Of a stretch of DNA of 64,000 nt, positions 40,683 through 52,292 are shown piece after piece (position 1 is the first letter of the stretch; each line of letters opens with the position of its first letter). Under the pieces are notes generated by a model. The model saw only the letters and a program-made list of their open reading frames with translations, made no database searches and was not told the DNA's origin. The stretch comes from Megamerina dolium (lineage: Eukaryota > Arthropoda > Insecta > Diptera > Megamerinidae), in assembly GCA_963854835.1 (NCBI GenBank), contig OY978526.1:12975277-13039276 (forward strand), in the 5' to 3' direction. The translations under genes were made by a program, and so were the position numbers.

Positions 40683-41447
40683 TGAGCACAATTCTCTTAT
40701 GTATGCACGAGATTGAAATCAAGTGAAGGAGAATCCATTTTTTAGAATAGAAGGCATACACCAAAAAAAAAAAAAAAAAAAAAAAAAAACACAAAATTGG
40801 AATTTAAAATTGAATTTATATTGATATTACGAAACCACAAAAATCGAGCTAAAGTGTCTGCGAAAAAATTCACATTTCACGTAAAAATATTTTGCTATTC
40901 TACATACATACGAGTACTACAAAATATACACACCAACATACGCAAATGCTATATATCCATTCATTGTATGAAATTGCCGAGGTAAACGTTTTGCTGCACA
41001 CTTTTTATAAGTGCTAAGGCTTGACGTAAAGGCAGACAGAATGTATTTTTTTCTTGCTTTTTTAAAATCTACTCAATTCATGCATCCAACCAATCGACCA
41101 ACCAACCAAGTTTATGCCACTAACAAGCTGCAATATTAAAAATTTATACAAAAATTGTGCAAAGAATGGGGTAACAAGAAAGCACAGACATATTTACCTG
41201 CCTTCAACCACCACAATGAGCATCACCATTACCACCATCACCTGCATACATCATCGCTCAAACACCAACCACCAAAATTCAGATGGGTAACTTGACTATT
41301 CATCGACGCTGATTTTCGTTTCAGACGCTGCAGTGTACTATTTTGGTAAAGGGTGTTGGTTTTATTTTTGAATTTTTTTTCTTTTTTAGGAGGGTATCGA
41401 ATTGATATATGAAGAAAAACAATTATTCAAATGGTAATGCTAATATT
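39523..41447. other. Intergenic stretch with TA and poly(A) tracts
   Basis: Nothing coding is recognisable. It is dominated by the 40630 TA tract and the 40762 poly(A) run, with CAC/ACC-rich sequence at 41200-41280. Confidence 0.45.
40630..40678 (+). repeat. Long TA microsatellite followed by poly(A)
   Basis: About 24 perfect TA units follow an A13 run. A separate run of about 28 A residues lies at 40762-40789. These are the longest pure dinucleotide and mononucleotide tracts in the window. Confidence 0.92.
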
Positions 41448-41985
41448 AGGCGTAGTAAAAGGAAATCCATTATTTCTCCAATAGATGGCTTTAGTAATCT
41501 GTATCTCGCGTTGAATAAGTGGATCGGGGTACGCTAGATGGCGTTAGAAAGATAGGATTTCGTACTAGATAAACTTTTCAGGCAGTTTTATGATTCTTTG
41601 ACTCAGTATTGTTTGATCACGCGTCAAAGATGGACACCAATAAAGAGAAAATACGCAATATTTTACAGTTTTTCTTGGACAAAGACGAAAACGTAAGCCA
41701 GACTGCTGAAAATGTGAATATTGTTTATGGTCCTGATACTGTAACAGCCAATCATGTGCAATTTTGGTTTCGTCGATTCCCTTCCGGTAATTTTGATGTC
41801 AAAGATGCAAGGCCAATTGTCGAAAATATCGATTAAATAATGGAAATCGTCGAGTCTGACCATCATGTACACACTATTTCTATTGCCCAGGAGCTAAACA
41901 TTGCACAAAAAACCGTTTGGAAGCATTTCAATAAATAAAACCTTAAATTTAATGCAAAAATAATGGATTTCCTTTTACTACACCT
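41448..41985 (+). mobile_element. Internally deleted mellifera-like mariner (MITE-like derivative)
   Basis: About 540 bp sharing both ends with the 53137-54330 element (termini GGCGTAGTAAAAGGAAATCC and its near-complement). It keeps the left about 470 bp, including the transposase N-terminus MDTNKEKIRNILQFFLDK, then jumps at an AATAAA-containing point (about 41933) to the last about 50 bp. The missing piece corresponds to roughly 53605-54280 of the longer copy. A stop after VENID also breaks the frame. It is a related sublineage, not identical in sequence. Confidence 0.82.
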
Positions 41986-42796
41986 AATATTTCAAGTAAT
42001 TCCCCCCAAAAAATATTCACATTTGTATCAAAAATAAACGCTTGTATGAAAAATATATTCACAGGTTTCTTATGATAGACATAAGGTGGCCTCGTTAACT
42101 TGACGACTAATTCCCTCCTCTATCTGACAATCTAATCTATCCTCATTCATCAAGAACTTGATGTATCACCAAACAAAGTACTCCAGAGTTAATTCTCTGA
42201 TTGTATCACGAGCCATTTTTTTTTTTTTTTTGTTACCTATCTTGTCAATCCTGGATAGATCTTTGTCCAATATCTCGCTATTGAATATCATGACACTTTG
42301 AAAAGTAACACCCTTTAACTGGCATTCATACTTTTTAAAAATTCTAACGCTTATTCGAGCTTATTCATCTTATTTTCTTTTTTTAAGTATTTTGTCTTTT
42401 TTTTCTCCCACTTATTTTTACATTCTCTCACTCTTATTCTACATATTCTATTATTTTTATTATATTATTATTTTGAGGGTTTGCTCCTCCATTTTGTTCT
42501 TCATTATTATTGTACGTATTGCACTCGTATATATTTAAGTAGTATAGTACATGTTGTATATATATTATATTGGCGGTGCTCTTTATTTTTCCATAGTACA
42601 TACATACCTACAATGGCATCGTTGCGGCTGCTGTCATGTCTGATGTGGTGGTAATGAAATTACAATTTTTACAGGCACAGTCATGAAAAATAAATGAGGC
42701 TTAAAAATACTGCCGCTTCTGCCATTTTTACCTTACCATTAGCATCGCCCACCAAACAACCAACAACACAACACAACCATCATTATCAGGATCATC

Positions 42797-42819
42797 ACAG
42801 CAGCAGCAGCAGCAGCAGC
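42797..42819 (+). repeat. CAG microsatellite
   Basis: Seven CAG units in non-coding sequence. Smaller GCA/CAA mixtures occur at 15297-15340. Confidence 0.85.
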
Positions 42820-43251
42820 TGAAGCATTAGATGTCCTTTTGATGATAATATTGTTGGTGTGATGATGATGTGCGCTGTGCAGCTATTAGAATACATCAGC
42901 TAGGGCGTAAAATGCTTTCACCAAAAAGCAAATGGCAACAAAAAAAAAAAGGAAAATGCTACTTAAATGCCTACGTGTGGTCAAGTGATGAGGTAACGAT
43001 ATAACCACATTCGATTTTTTATTTTTTTTTGTCCATTTTGCACAATATTTTTTTTTTTGCTTTGTTTTGTTTATTCTATTTGACTTTTTTTTCAACTTGA
43101 GTATGTAATCTTGAATATCTGATTTTTTTTCTTTTCACCTTTTCCATTTTTCGTTATAGAGACTTTTATTTTTATTTTGAAACAACTTAAACGAAATTGG
43201 ATTAAAATAGAAATGGAATGTAAACAACTTTGAAATGTTTTCAAATCACTT

Positions 43252-43524
43252 CTAAAGACATTGGCAAATACATACATTCGGCATATTAGTCTGTACATAT
43301 TTAGCTTTACGTACAATAGTAATGGCATTTTCATACAGCTGTAGAATATAGTAATATAGTCCAAAGCGATTTGGCCACTGGATCGCTGGAAAAAATTGCT
43401 GGAAAATTGCCTTCAGACCGTCGCTTACTAATGAAAGCAACGCTTGTCTCTCGCACAAAATTCTAAAGTACCTAATATTTTCTAGATTATTTACACAATT
43501 CACTGAAACGAACTTATCATCCAA
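43252..43524 (-). other. Isolated 90-codon ORF, unrecognised
   Basis: This frame has ordinary composition (segments VSDGLKAIFQQFFPAIQW and YYYILQLYENAITIVRKA) and locally higher GC than its surroundings. It starts at TTG rather than ATG, ends TAG after CICQCL, and has no supporting exon neighbours. It may be an old transposon or gene fragment. I assign no function. Confidence 0.2.
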
Positions 43525-44423
43525 AATAAAATAGTATTATTATACAAGTTTAGTTTAGTTATAAAAAACACAAAATGAAAGAATCTCTCAAGAAACAACA
43601 ACAAATATTAGCATATACATAATTGTTCATGAAATTTTACATTTACAACATTCATCAGAATCCATATTAATTAAACAGAAGAACAGCATTAACAGGAATA
43701 TGATTAACAAGGCAACAACAACAACTACATTAACAACTATAATACTATTATCTCAGAGAAGGACATAATACATCCATCTGCAATTGACAAATTAACACAA
43801 AATTATTCAAAAGCAAAATAACAAATAGAAGAAAAAGAAGAAGAAGAAGAAGAAGAAACCAAAACAACAACATACCGACAATGAGCTTCAAATCGTGTGG
43901 CTGTCTGGCAGCCAACACAACAACAACAACATCGACACAAAAAGACTTGACAACAGCCAAGAACACCTGTCAAATTGGTTAAGCTTATAACGCCCATCAC
44001 ACAACATCATCACCCAATTAAAAGGGGTCTTCATAATCACAGACACACACATAATAGGATTGTCGAAATATTGTGCCTATGCTTCTGCATTTAACCTCTC
44101 CGAACGTTGCTTGCTGCGCGTGCAGCAGTTTGGAATTAATTAACAAATTTTAGAAAATTTTCAAAAATTGCCAAAATTTGAATTTCAATTTTCTCAACGC
44201 ATCTGTTCGAAATGGGGTTAGAAAGGAAGATTATTTAAGACAATGAGCATAATTGCTATACGCATACGTATCTGTATGTATAGGTATATACATAAATTCA
44301 ATGGTGATGGCGAAAGGATGATGGTGGTAGGTAGTTGCGTTGCTTTTGTACGTAATAATGACGATGACAAGAGAAAATCTTAAACTCTTTGTTGATGGTG
44401 GTTTCTGTGGTGTTCAAACGGGT

Positions 44424-44450
44424 GCTGTGTGTGTGTGTGTGTGTGTGTGT
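44424..44450 (+). repeat. GT microsatellite
   Basis: About 13 GT units. No gene nearby. Confidence 0.88.
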
Positions 44451-45964
44451 CTGGGTATGGTATGGTGCATGCATACTTATTGTCTGGGGGGCTTTTAAAT
44501 ATTGAATTCTCTAAAATTATCTGCCTTTTGTTTCACGTTGGCTTCTTAATTTGCCATCATTTGCTGATAGGCCCATTGGTATTGATGGTATTATTTTGTT
44601 TTTTTTTTTTTTTTGGATATGTACTATTTCTTACAATACTTCTATACTCTATATGTTGTAGTATGATACTGCTTCTTCTTAGACATACGCTTCAAGCATA
44701 AATGAAGACAATGCTAATGATAATGAGAACAAAGCCAAGCAATATAAATGCAAGAAACAATGTCTAAATCAATTAAATAATTTCTCTCTTTAAACAGTTT
44801 AAAGTAATACGCGTGTAAGAATATGTTGGTATGTGTATGCTTTAGAAGCAAATACATAGGTAATATCTGAACAAAATAAGCTTCAAATCATACCTAATCG
44901 TTTATTACATTGAAATAATTGAGATTTCTATTTATAGAGAACATTTTATGGATTAAGATGTGGTAGAAATTTGTATTAATATACGTTTTTTTTAAATCTT
45001 CAATCGATCTAAATTCAAAAATTTTGAAAAAAGTGTTGGAATATATAAGATTTCCATTTTATAAGCAAAAATGGAACACATTTTGTATGGAAGGTAACAT
45101 TATTTTTCAATACATCATTTTGAAACTTTGTGAATCCTATTTTTTAATAACAAAAATACTACAGGCAAAATTTCAAGTCATTCGGTTCATAAATAAACAT
45201 AGTCGCCATACAAAATTGTCATTTTGTTAAACAAAAATCCATAAATTTTATATTGGAATGACTTTAAATTATTTCTAGAGTACTATTTTTAGGAAATAAA
45301 TATGATTAAGGTTTTTTTCCAAAAGATTTACTTGATTTACTTAGTGTAGATCGAGTTAGTTTGTGATTTTCGAAATTCACATATCTTTTACAAGAAATAA
45401 GAACCTACGTTCATTCTCTGTAATTCAGTAGAGAACAAAATCCTTGTGCAAATGCTAAATAAATATACTCATTTCAGTTCAAATACTAGACAATGCAATA
45501 GCAATCACACATGCAGTCAGAAATATACAAACATGCCATACATAGACATTTATAATAAAATAACTACTAAATTGACTATGTACAAAATGACAACTAGCAT
45601 CTATGTACAACATCATTATCTTGATGATTATTACTCTAATGCGTACTATGTATGTATGTATGTATGTACTTTTCAGCTTGTGTTAGATCAAATTCTAAAA
45701 CGACTATAGCATATTGATAATGATGATGATTATAATGAATTTATAGCTTTTGGGCGAATTTTACACTCGATGGCATTTAATGCGATTTCATATTTAAATG
45801 AAGACGATTTTGATGCCGTTGATGATGGCAACGTTGAGAATGGATGGATGACGACAAAAAACAAAAGTAAAGACGAAAAATCCATTGTTGCGTGCATAAA
45901 TAATCTCAATTGAAACAGACATTGCTGAGACGATGATTTCAGGCATCCGCAATACGTATATATA

Positions 45965-47270
45965 AAGGGTTATCCATTTCGCGGTTTCAAAAGTATAGGG
46001 CTAGAATTCGACATCTGTTAAACTGAGTTGTTAAAACAATTTCTTTCTTTTTCAGTTCAAAGTCTGACATTTGCGAAAATGGATCGCTTAACTATCGCAC
46101 AACGCATTAAAATTGTAAAAACCTACTACAAAAATGGTCTTCCTGCCACAGCCACATATCATGCTTTAAGAGGAGATTATGGTTTACATAATCGTCCAAC
46201 TACGCAAGCAATTGGCAAAATTGTGAAGAAATATGAAGAGACTGGATCGGTTACAGATATTGTAAGGCCTGTGCATCATCGTTTCGCTCGTACCACCGAA
46301 AATATCGCTGCTGTAAGTGAAAGTGTTGCCGAAGACCCGAATGTGTCGATTCCTCGTCGTTCTCAGGAATTAGGACTGTCTTACGGCACATTATGGCGTA
46401 TTTTGCATTTGGACCTACACCTACATCCATATAAAATCCAGCTCACACAACAACTGAAACCAGCTGACCATTCACAACGTCGTAGATACGTCGAATGGGT
46501 GCTTGAACAACAGGCGGTGGACGGCGATTTTTCGAACAAAATTTTCTTCAGCGACGAAGCACATTTCTCACTCATTGGGTATGTTAACAAACAAAATTGT
46601 CGTATTTGAGGTTCTGAGAATCCTCAAGTAATTGAAGAGAGGCCACTATATCCACAAAAAGTCACTGCTTGGTGCGCTCTTTGGTCCGGAGGTGTGATTG
46701 GACCTTACTTCTTCGAAAACGACGATGGAACAACTGTCACCGTCAATTCGGAGCGTTATGGTCATATGATAACCGACTTTTTTTTTGCCTGCTATTGAAG
46801 AATACGACTTAGAGAATATGTGGTTTCAACAAGACGGTGCCACATGCCACACAACTGGAGCGAATATGGCTTTATTGCAAGAGAAATTTTCTGGCAGCGT
46901 AATTTCTCGTCGTGGCGATATCAAGTGGCCACCAAGATCATGCGATTTGACACCGCTTGACTTTTTTTTGTGGGGCTACGCGAAAGACCGTGTTTATGCA
47001 GATAAACCTTTAACTCTTGAGCACCTAAAAACCAACATTTGTCACGTTATGGCTGAGATACCGCCCAATATGTGTCAAAAAGTAGTCGAAAATTACCTCA
47101 AAAGAATCGATGCTTGCAACAATTCGCGTGGTGGTAATTTAAATGATGTAGTATTTCACACATAATGTCAATGTTCAAACTTTATAATAAAAAAGAAATA
47201 TCATGATAAAAAATATTTCATATGTGTTTTATTTACATTTACTTTTGAAACCGCAAAATGGATAGCCCTT
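45965..47270 (+). mobile_element. DD41D mariner-superfamily (rosa-like) element, copy 2
   Basis: A 1306-bp element flanked by TA (45963-45964, 47271-47272), with termini AAGGGTTATCCATTTCGCGG and the complementary AAGGGCTATCCATTTTGCGG. It lies 14 kb from copy 1 in inverted orientation. Near identity along the whole length, with length differing by one base, marks both as young insertions of one family. Confidence 0.9.
46079..47165 (+). pseudogene. DD41D transposase pseudogene (stop plus frameshift)
   Basis: From ATG 46079 the frame runs to a TGA at 46607-46609, where copy 1 has TGG (Trp of CRIWGSG). Downstream the reading frame is thrown again by one extra T in a T9 run (about 46778-46786; copy 1 has T8). 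The rest then reads PAIEEYDLENMWFQQDG to the natural end FHT and TAA at 47163-47165. The lesions differ from the single nonsense codon of copy 1, so the two copies decayed independently. Confidence 0.88.
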
Positions 47271-47272
47271 TA

Positions 47273-48869
47273 TATATATAAGGAGGATAGATTTATATGT
47301 ACTGTGTAGGTATAAAGCGGAGTAATTGTTTGTTAGAATATGTGTTTTCTGTGTCTTCTGATGTGAAAATGCAAACATGATTACATATTATATTATACTT
47401 CAAAATATACCATAGACATATATATGTACGATACGTATAGAATAATGCAATTCATATTGCGACAATTGAAAAATCAAAAGAAATTTGAAATGAACAATGA
47501 AATTGTCTTTAAGCTTGTTATCAAATGAATTGCAATATTGAAACGAGTAGCAATAATGCTTCATAAAAATATAAATGCATCAAAATTATTAAGAAAATCG
47601 TATTAGCGTATTCGAATAATTTGATCTTGTAATCTTTATTTTCTTTTATTTTTTTTTTTAATATGGAAATCCATTTATATAATAATCGTATTTCTTGTTC
47701 AATATTTGAATAATTATAATAAAATCAAATAAAAATTGAGCAACTATTTTTAATAAGAGTAGTGGGAGATGAAACTAATAAAAGAGAATAAAAACTAAAC
47801 TCTAAACACTGTAAAATGCTGTTTAATATATTGCGACTTATGGACCTTCGAATATATTCATTCGTAAATTTGCCATAGTGGTATCGTATGAGTCGATTTT
47901 TTGCAACTTTTTCGAATACCGAAAATTTGCAAATACACAATTTTTTATACCTTAATGACTCAGATATTCAAAATTTTATTTTTTCTAGTTTGTCTTTTAT
48001 TTTTATTATTATTATTTTTTTTTTTTTTACATAATTGTATCGAACATACATGCTATGAGCATAAAATAAACATTATAAAGGTTAGAGAGTTCAATAAACC
48101 AGACAAGGGTTCATCGCAGCCATACAAAAATAGAACAGAACATCCTTTTGCTTATATGTATATGTGCAAAAGAATTTTCATAGTTATATATATTTAATTT
48201 ATTGAACATAACGACCATCAATTCATAAAAGCTCAGATATTCATATCGTCTAATGAATAGCAATACGCTATTGTATATGAAATAATTTTCAACTTTTTTT
48301 TTCACTTCTTTTTTTTTTTAATTTTTTTTTTTTCGAACTCATACTTTTTATCTTCATGATAGTCAGCAGAGACATTATCGACAAATTAATAAGTTTAAAT
48401 AATTAAATATAGTATATAGAATCTACATGTAAATGTAGCTCTAATTGTGATTTTCATTGACTAAAATGGCAGAAGACAAAAAAGGGAAAAGAAAGTGCGT
48501 ACTTTGTTTTGCATATTACTTTTGTTTTTGCTTTTAGTTGTTATAAATTTTGAACTTTTCAATTTTTTAATTTTGCATTAAAACTTTTTTAACCAAATTA
48601 TCCAAATAATTTATAGAGAATTTTTTGTATTACATCCTCAACGATATTCTGCATAACTATTCTATTATAATTTATAGAACTTTATAACCACATTCGATGT
48701 GTTGTGAAAAAAGTATAAAACTTTATTCAATATTCAATTGAAATTATGCTGTTTAGTTACGGTATAGTCCTCAGTAAATGATGCCCTGAAAGAAGCATTT
48801 CATTTTGAATTAATTTCTTGATTTTCATTTAAACCTCTATGACTCTAACAATCAATTCTGGCATTGAAC
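47273..48869. other. AT-rich stretch, no gene seen
   Basis: Very AT-rich with T runs (48007-48028, 48295-48333). No element or splice-supported frame. Confidence 0.45.
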
Positions 48870-48896
48870 ATTAAAATAGTATAAAAAAAAATAAAT

Positions 48897-49243
48897 ATGT
48901 GTCACTTAAAGCCCCAAAGGGCTCATTGGCCGAGCTTCTCTTCCATTACTGTTGTGCGTCTTAAATTTGGACAGTATGAGAAGGGACCTACTTATTTTAG
49001 CCGGTTCCGAACGGCAGAACACTTGTGACATCACTTTTTCTGAGCTTTGTCACAGAGTTCTTTAAGAAGCTTTTTCATGGCAAGTTGTTACTGTCGGAAG
49101 AATTGCCAATTGCTTGCCAACAGGTGGGTACCATTCGAAAGAAAAATCTTTTCGATATTAAATTTGTTATGCATCAGCCGGGGATTGAACCCACGACCTA
49201 CAGATCAGAAGGCGAACACACTAACCACTGAGCTACGGCACCC
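48897..49243 (-). mobile_element. tRNA-derived SINE, copy 3, with perfect target duplication
   Basis: Reverse-oriented copy. The A box complement is at 49225-49235 and the B box complement at 49182-49191. The tail end at 48885-48899 is A-rich on the plus strand after the duplication. A perfect 15-bp target-site duplication, ATTAAAATAGTATAA, is at 48870-48884 and 49244-49258, so the insertion is recent and retrotransposed by a LINE machinery. Confidence 0.9.
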
Positions 49244-50435
49244 ATTAAAATAGTATAATAAAATAAAAAAACCCAAAATATTTTGCTGTTAAAACAAAAT
49301 TTTTATTTCGAAAAAGACAAATCATCAATCGTATCAATTATTAACGCTTTTTTTGCGGTTGTTCGCTCGTTCAATAAATAAATAAATAAATAATTGTAGC
49401 AATAAATAAATAAATAATTTAATAAGTTAATTAATTATTGAGTATATTCTTGAGTGAATAAATAAATAAATAAATAAATAAATATTATATGTTTGTAACC
49501 AAGTGGTGTAGGGGCATATGCATCCAACATAATTGGCAGCTCCCAACACACGACTTTTATTACTATATTTTGTGCCATTGTTTTTGAAAATAGTATGTGA
49601 ATTCTTCAAGATAAACTGAGTTTAAAATATTTGTTTTTTAATTTTTTGAAAAATTCACATTTTGAAAATGTCATAAACATTGGCTTATTTGTTCCATTCG
49701 AATTGCTTAACACTAATTATTATTTTACTTGTTTTAATCCCATTGCACTTATTTTATAAAATAAATAAATTAATTAATAAATAAATATTTAATAAATTAA
49801 TAAATTATATTATTTGATTATTTGAGCAAAAAAAAAATCAGCACAAAACATTTGTGATTATTGTTTTCGTTGTTCTTGGGTATAAATATTTGCATTTTTT
49901 CCCCCTCTTTTTGTGGTGATTCGCAAGATTTGTCACCTGACATGTCATCTGACATAATATCAAGTTGTACAAAAATATGTTTAATGTTTGTGAACATACC
50001 GTTATAATTGTGTATTATTATATTACGACAATATGACACCTTGTGCATCACCAATTTTCTTCTACTCTTCCTCTCATATTTAATAAACATTTCGTTTTTT
50101 TTTTTTGTTTGTTTGTAGTTTCAATAAATAAATAAATAAATAAATATTATAGAAATGGCATAAATTATTTCATATTTCTTAGGCATTGATAGAAATTTGT
50201 CAATACAAATTTCATTACTTCAATAAATAAATAAATAAATAAATAATTTAATAATTTAAGTGGCATTAGCATTATTTTCAATGGCTTATAATTATAATAA
50301 ATAAATAAATTATTTAAATATATAACTTTTCTTAGGTTTTCGAATTTTTTTTCTGACAAATTTCTCATTGTTTTCATTAGATGCTAATAATAAATAAATA
50401 AATAAATATATAAATAAATAAATAAATATGCGATA

Positions 50436-50732
50436 CTCAGTATGTTTCAAAAGTTTCGGAACTGGTACTCATTAGGCATATACAGTGGTGCCATCTATTG
50501 CTATAGGAGACACTTTGAAAAGCATCATGAAGCCAGATTTTACAAAATTGATGGAATGTTCAGCGGTGTAACCAAACAAGCATATTTTCCGAGCTAATAT
50601 TGCTGTGATGAATTATTCTTTTCAATGTGCCAAAAAAGCTCAGATACAGGATTTCACACTCATATGCCAATAGATGGCACCATTGTGTAATCTTACTGAT
50701 AACCAATACGGAAACTTTTGCAACACTCTGTG
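50436..50732. mobile_element. MITE with ~67-bp terminal inverted repeats (mariner type)
   Basis: A 297-bp element flanked by TA on both sides (50434-50435 and 50733-50734). The left end CTCAGTATGTTTCAAAAG and the reverse complement of the right end CACAGAGTGTTGCAAAAG align through to GGTGCCATCTATTG, giving imperfect inverted repeats of about 67 bp. No coding capacity. TA target and terminal sequence suggest mobilisation by a Tc1/mariner transposase. It sits between AATA tracts, about 1.6 kb after the Ets98B stop. Confidence 0.8.
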
Positions 50733-51058
50733 TATTCTTAGTATTTTTTGTTTTTGTTTGCTTACAAGCTATAACCCATTATTTCATATTTTGTAATTAA
50801 CACCCAAATAATAAATAAATAAATAAGTAGTATTGTCGATAAATAAATAATTCAATAAATAAATAAATAATATTTCGTTATACTAAGGCACACTGAATGT
50901 TGCTTTTTTCAGCAAATCTTCTTATTTTCTATTCTACCAACACCAATATTTAAAACAAAAATATTTTCAATGCAAACATGAAACTTTACAAAATTATTAA
51001 ATTGATCAATTTAATGAAATTTTAGAAGAAAAAATACATGAACATGTTCAGCATACTA

Positions 51059-51197
51059 GCTTGTCGGAAAAGTCATGACGCCATTTTTACAGTGATAGCC
51101 TCATTTATTTATATATATTCAAATATAGAACAAAGCTTAATCAATGATATAATGGCCATCCATAAAAATATACATCACGACTTTTCGGACAACCCAA
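51059..51197. mobile_element. Short MITE with ~25-bp inverted repeats
   Basis: A 139-bp palindromic element between TA dinucleotides. The left arm TTGTCGGAAAAGTCATGACG pairs with the reverse complement of the right arm TTGTCCGAAAAGTCGTGATG. The interior is AT-rich and non-coding. Arms of the type TTGTCnGAAAAGTC resemble mariner-family termini. No matching autonomous copy is in this window. Confidence 0.7.
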
Positions 51198-51469
51198 TAG
51201 GTGATGTATTTTTGAAGAAAAATCATTTAATTTGAGCTCAGCTTTCATGTTCATGTATCTTTCTAATTTTCATATGTTCATTTTGATTACAAAAAAAAAA
51301 TGTTTATAAATATTTACATATAAATAATTCAAATGGCATTAAAAATTCTTTATTTCCAAATTATCAATCGGAATTAAAAAAATTTCAAGGCTTTTATGTT
51401 TTGGAAATTTGGAAATTTTGGAATCGATTATGTCAAAAAGACAGAAGAATATTAACGTTTGTATTAAAT

Positions 51470-51874
51470 TCAATCCGATTCATAGAATAGATTTATATAC
51501 AATATGTATAAATAATATGGAAGACTATATGGAGGTATTCCCAATCCAGCCATTCTGAATTTCAAAAATTTTGGCATTTCACAGTGCAAACGCACTTCAA
51601 TAACATGGCGGAGGCTGATAATAATTGGCATATATTTTATTTTCATAATTTCTTGAAGAGTGTTATGCGGCATTTGACCATTTAAACAAAAATCATATAA
51701 TTCATATACATAGGGGAAAAGTCCATTGATGGGAATAGTCCGTAGACTATTGAGATCCCTATTATTTGAATCCATTTTCAAATTTTTGTAACAAAAGCCT
51801 AATAAGAGGCACTCTGAATACTTGCCACAACATGTTTTATGATTTCTGTGCACATTGTAATACAAATTTCCCAA
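51470..51874 (-). CDS. Unrecognised 134-codon ORF in the Ets98B downstream region
   Basis: This ORF has balanced composition (C-terminal half with HTLQEIMKIKYMP-like and GLGIPPYSLPYYL segments) rather than the homopolymer character of most ORFs here. It has no ATG at its mapped start (TTG at 51874), and the frame stays open upstream to about 51930, where AG acceptor-like sites follow T-rich tracts (for example TTGCTTTTGTTAAG). It could be the last exon of another minus-strand gene, a decayed retrogene, a transposon remnant, or chance inside a 3' UTR. I do not recognise the family. A late internal ATG (codon 34) would give about 101 residues. Confidence 0.3.
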   Translation of the reverse strand: MGNLYYNVHRNHKTCCGKYSECLLLGFCYKNLKMDSNNRDLNSLRTIPINGLFPYVYELYDFCLNGQMPHNTLQEIMKIKYMPIIISLRHVIEVRLHCEMPKFLKFRMAGLGIPPYSLPYYLYILYINLFYESD

Positions 51875-52292
51875 TCTACTGACCTCTCCCCTATATAATG
51901 TATATAAAATTATAAAATTTGCCTTAACAAAAGCAACAAAAAAAATATAATAATAACAAAAATTAATTATTTCAAACGAAATACAACATTTGCTATTTGC
52001 TAATGGCGCAAAAAAATAACAAAGTGTACTTCGAAGATAATGCGATGATGATTGGCCAAATTATGTTGGTAGGAAAATTTGATCAATTGTAAACTCAACT
52101 TAAATATCTAAAATAAATAAATAAATAAATTATTATGCTTACAGATAAGTTCTTCAATAAATAATTCTCATTTCAATAAATAAATAAATAAATAAATAAA
52201 TAAATTAGTTTCATTAATAAATAAGTAATTCTCGTGTGCTAATCGCCCAAGTACACACACATTCATATAAACGAGTATATAACCCCAACTCA

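Larger units (their letters stand above)
41986..45962. other. Intergenic stretch, no recognised gene
   Basis: Holds the CAG (42797), AAG (43830-43857) and GT (44424) tracts and the unrecognised ORF at 43252-43524. 45060-45130 has a GTATGGAAGGTAAC segment resembling one unit of the 153-bp repeat. Confidence 0.45.
49372..52225 (-). repeat. Dispersed AATA tracts giving AUUUA clusters on the minus strand, downstream of Ets98B
   Basis: At least twelve separate AATA tetranucleotide tracts lie in 2.85 kb: 49372-49394, 49400-49417, 49457-49484, 49759-49808, 50122-50146, 50222-50247, 50296-50311, 50387-50429, 50806-50828, 50839-50869, 52112-52131 and 52173-52205. Several begin TTCAATAAATAAAT. All run in the same orientation. 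On the minus strand, the sense strand of Ets98B, they read as overlapping ATTTA pentamers including TTATTTATT nonamers, the core of class II AU-rich elements. The region begins 70 bp after the stop codon. Whether it is transcribed as 3' UTR is unproven. They may simply be a repeated microsatellite. Confidence 0.7.

Noticed and set aside
49372..52225. AATAAA repeats as plus-strand poly(A) signals
   Set aside because: They occur as AATA tetranucleotide tracts, and no plus-strand gene ends here.
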